From positions 1 to 64,000 of the forward strand of contig JBAMJV010002989.1 in NCBI GenBank assembly GCA_037951105.1: DNA of 64,000 nucleotides. The letters run 5' to 3'. A model generated the notes under the pieces. The model ran no database searches. It was given only the letters and a program-made list of their open reading frames with translations, and was not told the origin of the DNA. A program made the translations under genes and the position numbers. This DNA comes from Echinarachnius parma. Taxonomy: Eukaryota > Echinodermata > Echinoidea > Clypeasteroida > Echinarachniidae. Numbering within the stretch: position 1 is the stretch's first letter; each line of letters begins with the position of its first letter. Of the stretch, positions 50,503-62,800 are shown in pieces.

Positions 50503-50550
50503 ATGAGCAAAATGGGCGACAACCTAGTGTTCTTTTGCAACGGAAGAAAG
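50503..50550 (+). CDS. XDH: XDH-family exon 1 (start codon, first beta strand of 2Fe-2S domain)
   Basis: Reads [16 protein letters not shown] and ends exactly before a GTATGT donor, phase 0. The [10 protein letters not shown] stretch matches the family N-terminus (LVFFVNGRKV in vertebrates, from memory). Two ATGs are possible, 50503 and 50512; the second gives MGDNLVFF, closer to the usual length. The 5' UTR start was not located. Confidence 0.85.
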
Positions 50551-53500
50551 GTATGTGTATCGACAAATCTAGAGCTTTCGTGTCCTCTTTTACATTTAAC
50601 TTAAACAGGGCCGACAGTTAAATATTACAATTAAATCTAAAAGGGGCCATGAAAGCGCTAGATTTGTCGATCTAGTATTGTAACGTTTTAACAGGGAGCT
50701 GGTAAATTTTGTATCCATGGTATATTAATAAGTATAACAATATATCATAATGTATTTGTTTATTATTATTATTCATTATATAGCAGTGGCATGCCTATAT
50801 GATTATCAGGCAGCTGTGTTATTGACATGCCATTGTTCACGTTTGCATAATTGATGAACAATTAAATGTATATAAATGGATTCATACAAATAAGACAATT
50901 AGTGTATTATCCAATGCAGTTACTGTAATAGTAAGCATATGCTTTTATAATAACACAGAATAGAACATAAATGTTTAAATATGAAGATCCTAGTTCCAAA
51001 AGGCGTTAAATCCACTTTCAATACAAATTGAGTTAACGATATCAGTACATTAACAAACAACGCAGCTATCTAGAAATCCAAATTTAGAGACAAATTACAC
51101 GATCAAAATCAAAATCTGGAACGTTTAATTTTCATATTCTCAAAGGCATGTGTAACAAGTTGGACAAAGATACCCGATTTCTTCGAAATTGAAAAGGTTG
51201 ATTAAGCGCCTTTTTGGAATTAAGCTCTATACACTTTGTGAATTCAACCAGTGGCGTAGACAGGTGGGGTCAAGGGAAAGTAGGGAGTGCCCCTAGTGAA
51301 TTTGTAGCTATTTAAAGCCCCAAAATCAAAACTACTTGCTAACCAGCCCAAACAAACAAAAACAAGCCTGAAGGGGGGGGGGGGGGGGGGGGCAAGGAGC
51401 CCCCCTATTGCTACACCAACTAAATTCCACGTAGACGCCAAGGTCAAATATGGTCTCACTGAGAGTGAGACCATATACCAAGTTTATAATGACGGAAGCG
51501 AACCATATTTAGGGGTCTACGTTAAGGGGGCAGAACCCATACTTTTTAAACGTTTGCTGAAAATAAACAATTTTTTTAATTTTACTGAAAAAAAGGGTTG
51601 GGGTGAAATTTGGGTAATTTTCGGGACGGACAGGTTTTTGCTACAACATGTATTTTCCATAGACCAAAGACAGAATAACTTTGGGACCAGTCCTGAGTCC
51701 CCGTTTGAGCGTGAGAATTGGCTCTGAGGTGTGATTCTCACGCCAGAATAGACTTAGAATAGACATACTGAAAATAAAGAATTTTGTTCATTGTACTGAA
51801 AAAAGGGTTGGGGTGAAATTTGGGTAATTTACCCATTCGGGACGGTCAGGTTTTTGCTACAACATGTTTGCATTATTCTTGGAACTGCAGAAGGAGATAA
51901 GAGATGAATACTCTTTCTTTTTCTTTTCTTCGAGGGATAGGAAACCCACCCCATCGGGGGGGGGGGGGGGGGGGGAGGGGGTCACTCTCATACAAAAGTG
52001 CTACCCACCCGTGTCCATCAACCTCTAAAATGGACCCTAACGTCGAAAACTTGTGCACCTGAAATACCCTCTCTGTGGGGTTTTTTTCTTCTGAGTGCTG
52101 AAAACCAACTCATTTTTAAGGAAAACGTCGACGACGCCGTATAGCTGAACACTCGTGCACCTGAAAAGGGTACCCTTTGTCTGGGTTTTTCCTAATGAGT
52201 GCTGGAATACGCCCTAGGGAGTGGAAAATGTGTAGTGTGTGTGTGCAGGAATGATTGCAGTGTGTATCCGTTGGCCGGTTAATAATAATAGCCCTTATTG
52301 CTATTTCTTCTTCTTATTATTATTATTATTATTATTTTAATCTTCCTAATTGCATGCTTTTCACACCTCAATTGCATATTTTTCTCAGGTGACAGAACAA
52401 GATGTAAACCCTCTGCAAACATTAGACGTGTACCTGCGAACAAAGTGTATCCTTTTTTTCTCCATCCAATTGACGTGAAATTTCCACACAACAATTTGTA
52501 GACATATCATATCACAATCACTTGTTGTACTTGTCAACAAGTTACTAGATCCAATTACCTTAGCATTGTCTTCTTTTTTTTACTGTGATCATGTACAAAT
52601 TGTAAGAATTATAAAAATGTACTTTATTAGAACACTTGCATACAATTGTTTTATCTAGGTATCATGAACATAATTCCTATTAATTTGTTTGATTGCTGAG
52701 TGATACTCCTTATCAAGCATTATAAATCAGTGCGCCTTACAGGGACCAAGCAAGGATGTGGAACAGGAGGGTGTGGGGCCTGTACCGTCATGGTATCATC
52801 CATTGATCCAACAACTAAGGCTATCAGGTGTGTATGTTTGTTACTTAAATAAATATTGTATGTATTCTTTTATTTCGTTTCTTTGTTATGGGACACCAAA
52901 TATTTCATTTGGGCCACCACAAATTCGAAAATTCAACATTTGTTTTCATTTTTGGTGGGCCAAAGTGGCCACTAGAATAACAGGTTGTGGAGCACTGCAG
53001 AAAGTGACATTTTATTAGTCTTTCAAGAAAGATATAACAATTTAAATTCTCAAGTTTCATTCATGATTTTTTCCTTTCTTGTGTGCATGCGTGTTTTTTC
53101 CCGCATGTAGTCACAAGTGTGTGGTAGCTTGCCTGACACCGGTGTGCCTGCTCCATGGTAAAGCAGTGACGACTGTGGAGGGGATCGGTAGCACCAGGAC
53201 AAGACTGCATGCTGTACAGGTATGTTTATATAACAGGACAGACAAACCTGTCTTAGCGGTCACCTTTCTATAACAACCTACCTGTTTGTAGTGGCTACCA
53301 AAATAGCAGAGAAAATAACAAAAGAGATCCCTTGCTGATAACAAAATAATGTAATATAACCTACCTTTAGTGGTCACTTGTCTACAATGGTCACTTTTCT
53401 TGTTTGCATTGGGTGGCCACCATAGGCGCCGAAAGTGGGGGGGGGGCGGCCGCCCCCAATCCAAAAACTGTGGGGGGGGGGGGCAAAACGCGTTTTTGCC

Positions 53501-53848
53501 CCCCCCCAAAAAAAAAAAAAAAAAAAAAAAAAAGGAGAAGAGTGGGAAAGAAAAAATAAAAAGTATGAGCTAAGACTTGTTAATTCTAACGTTCAACAAC
53601 TAATCTATACATCCATTTTAAGTTTTCGCTGCGCGCTTCGCGCGCGAACAGACTATCTCAGTTTGTTGTGTAACTTGCGTATGGTCTTGGCCATGGGGTG
53701 AGTGCTTTTTCTGTACCGGCCCACCGGGCCACGTATAGTTCCCGTGTAGGCTGGCATTGCTCTAGCTGCTTGTGTGACGTGCACCAAATGCACCTTTTCA
53801 TGTATATAAAATAATGCAAAATCTTCCCCGTATGAGGGGGATACCCCC

Positions 53849-53883
<35 letters not shown>

Positions 53884-56800
53884 TGGCTCTGCCACAGCGG
53901 CCCTTGGTCGCTTCGCTCCCTCGGGCATGTCGGGACTCATTCTTGGCTGTAGGCTATGTTGTTGGATCATACATAATGTGGCATATGGTATATGTTGGAA
54001 CTGTGTATGACACTAAATACAATATTTTGTGTGCGTTGGGGTGCATATTTATTAGTGTGTCAATTATTTGTTTTCATCGTGAAAAATATATTTAACATTT
54101 CTGGTCGATCAAATCATAACACGCTTTCCCAGATACAGTTAATCTTAAGCCCGAATTTCCTATTTAGGTATGCACCAGATTGCACAATTTCAAGTCCAAA
54201 AATGCAAAAGCTCCCTACCGTGGGAGGGGGCCGGGACACCCCCTCCCACACCCTCCCCCGCTCAGTCACTTCGCTCCCTCGCAATGTCTCACTCTCACCT
54301 CAGCTCTGGCTCAAAGTTGGCAACCCTGTGAGTGTGCATGGTTGGGCATGAGCCCCTACACAAACAAAAATCGTGAGCCCCTTTACGTCTTTGCCCCCCC
54401 CCCCCCCCCCCCCAATCCAAAACTGCTTCCGGCGCGCCTGGTCCCCCCACCCCCTCCTCCTCCCCACGATGTGTACGCATATGAAGATGATATTATACAT
54501 CATTTGTGGGGAGCCTTGCTCTGTGCCAGACAGTATAACATTACACCCTAAACAAAAATACAGTTTTATCATGTTATTGTGGTGCATAACATTCTTTTTA
54601 GCAGAGCAATCATGATTTGTCTTACCAAAATGATAATCGAATCGCCGAATACATACAGACAAGGCAATTAATAAAACATGAAAATTAACAGCTGCCGGTG
54701 GAACGAAATACCTGTTCCTTTCTGGCTTTTGCAATCCTCATATAATTAATGCAGGCCCAACCAGGCTCCCATAGGCAATAACAGAATAATATGTTATTGC
54801 CGGGAATAATATCTCATTGCCTATCGGAGCCTGGTGGGTCAATATTATTGTCTGTAGGTGGGTAAATAATGTTGTGTTTGGCTGCCAAGAAAACTTGTTT
54901 TGCGCTCATGCGCTGCATTTTATATTTATCAATATAAGCATGGAACAAAATACGGTTTCCAAATTTCTCAATTACGTATTTGTTTTCTTCGTGAAAAATA
55001 TAATTAACATTTCTGGTCGATCAAATCATAACACGCTTTCCCAGATACAGTTAATCTTAAGCCCGAATTTCCTATTTAGGTATGCACCAGATTGCACAAT
55101 TTCAAGTCCAAAAATGCAAAAGCTCCCTACCGTGGGAGGGGGGACCACCCCTCCCCCCTCCCACACCCTCCCCCCGCTCGGTCACTTCGCTCCCTCGCAA
55201 TGTCTCACTCTCACCTCAGTTCTGGCTCAAAGTTGGCAACCCTGTGAGTGTGCATGGTTGGGCATGAGCCCCTACACACAACAAATCGTGAGCCCCTCTA
55301 GGTCTTTGCCCCCCCAATCCAAAACTGCTTCCGGCGCGCCTGGTGGCCACTGTTTTTTACTGTTTATTTCGGCTTTTCATAGCAAATAACCATGGTAACA
55401 TATGGCTTGCAATATATACTCCGCAAAAAAAGAAACTGGACACTTGTATGAGACCAAATATTTCGTATTCATTAACGATAAAATATATGATATTGTATAT
55501 CAAATTAAAGATAAAATTACCCTCTTCAATAATTCGCATGAAATCCAGATGAAATCATTCATGCATGACTTGTCACGGTCAATTAACCACACCAAGGTCT
55601 GTTTTCAAAAATAGCAAAAATGGAACATCCACTCAACCATATAAATGTTGATAAGCATAATCTAAAAAGCTATATTCATGAGATGGCATACTTTTTCATT
55701 ACAAATGTGACCTTTTCTACCTTCATCTTAATAAAGAGTATAAATGAAGACAAATTGTGAACGTTATAGGTGTTATTTTCATCCAAAAGTAACAAAATGG
55801 GGAATTCCATGGCAAAGCTTTATTAGTCAAAACCACAGTTTGTGCCTTTATTTCAGCATGAAAATGGAATAAATTATTCTCAAGAATTCTACCGTAATCC
55901 AAAGATCTTCAAAACCTGAAGTCACCCTTGGTCAAACAGTTGGGCAGTCTTTAACATGACATTTCTCTAGGTAAATATGGTTAAAATTGCAGGGGACACA
56001 TGAAATAGACTAGCTTCATGCCTGTAATACAGACCAGTATGATAATGCTCTCATAACCTGGCCCTGTTTTATTGAACAATTTGTATTTCCAGAGTTTGTT
56101 CATAACAATAAAGTTGAATAATGTCACAATGTACTTGCCCCGCTCATATTGTTTTAAGTGAAACGCTTACTATCGTTGCAGACGAATGGTGTGGTCCTAC
56201 ATTGTTTTGCTATTTTTGAAAACAGACCTTGCTAGTGTTAATTGACCATGGTATTTCATGCATGACCGATTACACCTTTAAGTTATACCCTGCATGTAGA
56301 GGACCAAATTCCCTTTAATTTGATATATGATCATGTACACTTTATTGTACATTAATATGAAATATTTCAACTTATACAAGTGTCCAGTTTCTTTTTTTGC
56401 GGAGTATATTATATTGCAGAAGGGAGGAAAGTAATACATTAAAATGATACAGCCCCTAATCATATATCTATAAATGTATCTATATATCATGGCCCCCAAC
56501 TGTAACGGGTTCATTCAAAGATCGTTTTAATATTTGTATATTCTCAGGAACGTTTAGCCAAGAGCCATGGTTCCCAGTGTGGTTTCTGCAGTCCAGGGAT
56601 GGTCATGTCCATGTATTCACTGCTCAGGAACAACCCTAAGCCAGACATCCAACAGATGCTCCGCTACCTGGAAGGCAACCTGTGTCGCTGCACAGGATAC
56701 AGATCCATCATTGATGGCTTCAAGACATTCTGTGGGGTGAGTAAAGGAGTTCATGTATTTGAGGTGGCTATATGCCCTCGCAAGGAGAATAGAGACTTCA

Positions 56801-59800
56801 GAAAACAGAAATTTACTGGCCTGGAACCATACAAGCAAAGAAGTATATACAAGATTATGTCATTTTGGTTGAGCACAGCTGCCAGTCAAGTGATCTTTGA
56901 AACCTGTAAGCCAACCTGTGTCGCTGCACAGAATACCCTCCAGTGCCAACTTTAATGAGGCAAACATGAAATGTCAACTTAACGAATAACAATAAGATTT
57001 ATTGAAAGGCAAATTTGGGTACACTAAACACGTATACCACTGCGCCGCACAATAACAATAGGCATGGTCTGTTACTTTACTTTGTGTGCAGTCATGCATA
57101 AAGAAGTCCAGTAGAAGATAGCAATCATGCACAAGGCAGTCGAGCATAAGCTTACACATGTATATATATTATGTATGCATCAACATGGAACTTGGGGTAA
57201 GAATGGTAGTATGCTATTTTATTCATTCGTATAGGTTTTAGCCAACAAACAAGTTGTGCTAGGACTGTTCTAATTAATCAATTAAATTATTTCACTTGCA
57301 GGAAAATTGTTGTCAGGTGACAGGGGGTTCGTGTCAGGTGACTAGTGACTATTGTCTACCACAGGAACCAGAAAACAATCTGGTAAGCACCGTAAAATAA
57401 AATGGTCTATCATGATATGTAACATGCAATTATTTATGCTTGATAGTCCATGCTTTGATCCATCATGTGTAAATCAAGGATATGATAATATGATTAATAC
57501 AAAAGTAGGCTGATTATGCCCGTTAAAATGCATGTATCCCAAAATTTGGCACTGTTCACCTCACCAAATGCTCACAGTGTTTCAGGGAATTCATTTTCTG
57601 TCGGCCTAGAAACTTGGAACTTTTTTGGGGAAAAGTTAATTATGATTTCCTTATCAATATCTTTAAAGTTTACAAATCAATATCTAGTTGACAGTGTAAT
57701 ATTGGTCTATTCTGTTTTTAAGTCAAGTACCAGATCGTATATTATGTGACCGGCTATTGAAAAACCCACCACTTGTCGGTAATGTTTTGCAGTTATGGGC
57801 TTCCAAACTTGAAAAATGGTCCCATGGTCAAAATGAAGATTTTACATAACTAGCTAGATAACGTTTGCTCTTTTAATGCATATTAATCCAGTCCAAAGTT
57901 ATTTACAATTTTTGTAGTTTTGATGTTCAATGTTCAATGTTCAATGTTTTATTTCTCATGTAGTACATGTAGTTGTCATAATAGAGCCCAGTTGCAAAAG
58001 GTACTACATACATTTTTCAACAAAATTGACTTTTTGGTCTTAATGTACTCATTTTTATGACCTCTTTACACTTATACTAACAAAAAGCTGAATTTCCAAC
58101 TAGAAAGTTTTTCAAAATTACATTAAAAAATCAGTTCGGTTGCAAAAGGTACTACATCCATTTTAGTTCGGTTGCAAAAGGTACTACATCCATTCCAATG
58201 CCATCATAGGAAATTGACCAATCAGAGAGCAGTATTGACTTGACCCCTCTACTGACCTAATCTGTAAACACTACGCTTTCTGTTAAAATCACCACGCACG
58301 GCGGAACGGCGGAGAAACAGTGGAGAAAGTGATTTTTTGTGTGTAGTCCCATGCACTGCGTTTACTGTTAGCTACTGACGGTTTACTGACTGTGCATTAC
58401 TGTTCGAGTTTGACATTGATCATTGAGTTTGAACCATAAGTTGTGCCCAAATGTATGCAAGTACAAGCACTTTGTAGGTATAGACTGGCTTCACAGCTAA
58501 TAAGTGTGTAATAACTAATCTGAAAGTAATGTTACTTTTTAAAATGTAGATTCTATGACATGAAATTCATGTGTCCACATCATAATACTCGATTATTCGG
58601 TCAAACTTTACAATAATAAACTGCATAATAAAACTGCGTGAGGGAATAGTGATAGAGACTGAGACATGAAGAAAGAAAGAAAAAAGAAGAAAATGAATAG
58701 AGTGTTCTAGAGACACGCGAAGAGAGAATTCAGAGAAGAAAAAATAGAAATGAATACAGAAAAACAAAATGAAACAAAGAAATCGAGAGCGTTAAGCCCG
58801 TGAGAGAAAAAAAAAGAGAGAAATTACATGGCGAGAATGAAAGAAAAATTAGAAAAGAAAAAAAAAGGAGTGGGTAGATGGAAAATAAGAAAGAAAGCCT
58901 GTGTGAGAGAAAGGGGCTGAGGGAAACATGGTGGGTATGTTCAACTGCCCCTGCTTCCTGGTTGGAGAATCCTGTCCCTTTGTGATCCCTCCCCCATTAT
59001 TACCTTTTATGCATGATGTATCCCCCCATGCAGTGGCGTAGCGTGGTCGGACTGATTGGGGGGGGGGGGGGGGGGCACACCTTATGTATTTCTTTGTTGT
59101 TTCAAAAAATGGCCCCTTACGTATTCTATTGCTTTTTCGAAATTATTTGGGGGGGGGGGGGGGCACACCTTATGTATTTCTTTGTTTTTTCAAAAAATGG
59201 CCTCTTATGTATTCTATTGTTTTTCGAAATTATTGGGGGGGGGCACGTGCCCCCCCCCCCCCCCGTAGCTACGCCACTGCCCCCATGTACGATGGATCCA
59301 GGACATTAAACTAAAGCGGGCATAATTTGTTTGAATGCTTACACAATCATTCATTCAAAATGTTGGTCAGCAAGTGGGAATGGGGGGGGGGGGGGGGTTA
59401 GATGTGAATTTTTTGTTATTTTTGCTGCTAAATGGGGCAGGGCATTGTCAATTACCTAGGCCCCCTTGACCTTGCACCCCACCCCCCATCAACCCCATAG
59501 CCAGACAATATAAATCCACGAAATATCTGATGACATCAAAATGAATCTATCTCTGGTATGTAAAAGTTCGGTTGCAAAAGGTACTACATCCACTTTCGGT
59601 TGCAAAAGGTACTACATCCACTTTCGGTTGCAAAAGGTACTACATCCAACAAAATATAAAAATGATTAATTCATTAAAAATAAATGTATGGACCTGGATT
59701 TTTTTAAAGAGTGGATTTGGTGTTGTATCATATAACAGTACAAGGGGGGGAAATATCATCATCTGACATTGCTAACTATGATAATCAAAAAATCACATTT

Positions 59801-62800
59801 TTCTCAGAACTTGAAATTATGGATGTTGTACCTTTTGCAACCGAGCTCTTCGATATCTCAGTTTTAAAGTGATACCTGTAAAGTGTCAGATATTGCACAA
59901 AATGACATTTGAGACTTCAATCCTATATCAATATCATTGTTAAATACAATTGAAAGATTTGTGAAAGTTTGAAAGAAAACGAACACTGTTTACCTAGTGA
60001 AAAAAACGAATATTGAGTTCATATTTTATCACCGAATACTGATGGCCTGCCGTAGATTTGTCGCAGTAATAATCATCCGTTTGACGATATCCGCACCCGT
60101 GTATGTTTACAGACGGTACAGAATTCATGGAATTTGCGCGCTCGGCTCAAAGTTCAGTCGGGTCGGGAAGGTTTCCCACGCGCGCTGGCCGGACGTGTTC
60201 AGCTACGACAATTGTACTTTATTTGAAAAGCGTTGCCAACGCTTTTTAAATAAAAGATTTCAATGATAATTATCTTCATACTAAAGGGACATTTAAACAA
60301 ATCTAACCCTATTTTATTCTTCTCTTACCATAAGCTAAACAATACGGCAGAAGAGAAACGAGGAAGCTCCAAGTATTTTTCGTGGAGTTAGACACTGTAC
60401 AGGCATTGTGATATATAAAATTATCATAAATCTGCCAATTATCATCCAAACCAGTTGAAATAGGTATCAAATTTAAGCTGACGAATAACCCTTTCAAATG
60501 ATATATAAATTTTAAATTTGCTTTATGCCAACAAGGGGTGTGTTTTGCTGTAGCCGGTCGCTTATATTGTTGTGCTGTATGTTTTATTATTTTAGATTGA
60601 TGGCGAGTCTTTCCAGCCATATGACCCAACACAAGAACCCATCTTTCCACCAGAGCTATTGGTGAGGCCATTGATTAACTCAATTTCATGATTTTCATCT
60701 TAATGATAATAACAGTTATTTGATATAGCGCTATTCATGTGTGCTTCATAGCAATTTACCCGTAATTATTTATCCTGGTCAACAGACACACACTGCAATT
60801 TTTTCTGTCAATTACTAGTAAATTGTGTTGTGTGTGCTTTCTCTCTATTTATCCCTCTTATTCTTCTCCTTATCAGCTATACACAATCATATTTGTCGAC
60901 TTTGCTATGACCATTAAAGTTATCCATTCACTTTGTGCAATTAAAGCAAACAATTTCGCCCCCCGAGATACGGGCCTGAGGTGCATGATGGCATTCTTTC
61001 TTCCATCTGTGTTTTCACTCGGCAGGTCAACATTGAGGAGTACAATCAGACCAAGACGTTTGTCAGAGGCTCCGACAGGTGGATTGTTGCTGCAACATTG
61101 GAAGAGTTGCTGCAACTCTTGGCTGATGATCCATCCGCACCAACTCATTGTGGGGAACACTGGTATGATAATTTACCGGCTGATATCTGCTCATAGCTAT
61201 AGTGTAATACTTTTTTTTTATGTACATCTTTTTAATCGGTTTGTTCAGTTTTAATTAAGTTTGTTGTTATAGCATACATAATACATAGTCCCCAGCCCAG
61301 TATCTTAAGGACCAGTCTTGCATTGGTTGACAGTTAAATTAAAGAGGGACTTGAATACTGGTTCCCTCAGAAAAATTGTTCATGATTTCTTTCTGTTAAA
61401 ATATATTCTATGGGAATTAATTTTAAACATGGCTTTGAGCCCGATGCACTTCAATGTTTTCTCATACGTCTCTCATATGTCTCTCATGTTTCTCATATAT
61501 CTTATGGAATTTCACAATATTAATCTCTGTTTTTGATACAGTAGGTCTACCTTTTCTGTCATCAAATAATGCATTATATACCATCTATCCACTACTTTTA
61601 ATGTGCCTCATAGGAGGAATACATAAGTATGGCAGAGCAGAAGCTACATTTGTTTCCCCTAGACGTGGGGTCAAGGAACTAAGTGAAATAACTTCCTGTG
61701 AGTCCGGAGTGACCATAGGGTCAGCAGTCACAGTCAGCCAGCTAGAAGAATACCTCAAGGGACTTGTGGACAAATACCCAGGTAAGGATCCCCCCCCCCC
61801 CCCCCCCCCCCCCCCGAGATCTTGGCCGCCGAACGCGCGGCCGCCACAAAATTCGGCTCGGAGATAGCTTGCAACCTAATCTACAAGATATTGCACTGTT
61901 ATTTTTTTGAAAATAATCAATTTGTAATTAATTATGTAAATTTATCCTCCCCCCCGGCCTGGTAAGGGTTAAACACTGGTCTAGATCATGTATGCTGAAG
62001 GTTGACTAGATCAGCAACACTCCTTTCCTGTTCAGTTCAAGATGAATGGTCATATGTATTATACTTAAAATATATAACTCCGGTAGTTGTCAATTACAAA
62101 TTTGTATACCTTATTAAATTAGAAGACCATTGGCATTCTGATGAAAGTTTGAAACGTGTGTATATTTTCCCTCTTTTTATCTTCAAATCCATTCTTCTTT
62201 AAGAAATCATTATTCTTTTATTTTCTTTCCAGAGCATCAGTCTCGCTTTGTAGGCGCACTACTTGAAATGATTGAGTGGTTTGCAGGACAGCAGGTTCGC
62301 AATGTGGCTGTAAGTAACGGGGGCAAATGAGAAATCTTTCCACCCTACACAGGTCTTCCCTACAAAACTCTTTAATTATTAAACATTGAGCCCCTTATAC
62401 CACCCTTTCCCTCCCCCACAAAACTCTTTCCAGACAGCATTATACAAGTCCTTCCCGTGCCAATGTGGCATTATAGGCGGCCCCTATCTCCGATTCATTG
62501 GCCCTAGTCCACACGTAAGTTACAGAAGGAGCTTGTGATTAACTTTTCCTTCTCCTTTCTATAAATGCCCGAGCGTCTGGCAAGAAAGCAGAAGGTACCA
62601 TTTTAAAAGTCTTTGGTATGACTCGGTCAGGGTCTGAACCCGGGACCTCCCATGTATGATGAGGACACTCTAACTGCTAAGCCACCATGCTCGGTCGTTC
62701 CAGACAGTATATGAAACACATGTCCTTACCAGGACTAGTGACCAATGACCATATGTCCTTATGATTGTAGGACAACCCAAGAACACAGGCTCTAAACTCC

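Noticed and set aside
53653..53970. Proline- or glycine-rich frames near poly-C/poly-G runs (also 14516, 32677, 43261, 48281)
   Set aside because: They exist only because G and C runs have no stop codons; frames change with run length.
56743..56955. Extension of XDH exon 5 as an uninterrupted frame to 56955
   Set aside because: Homology to the family stops exactly at the GTGAGT donor after 56736 and exon 6 resumes it in phase; the rest is intron read-through.
62622..62694. Functional tRNA gene
   Set aside because: Length is right and A/B boxes are recognisable, but the arms pair poorly and SINE-type tail sequence follows; called a SINE fragment instead.
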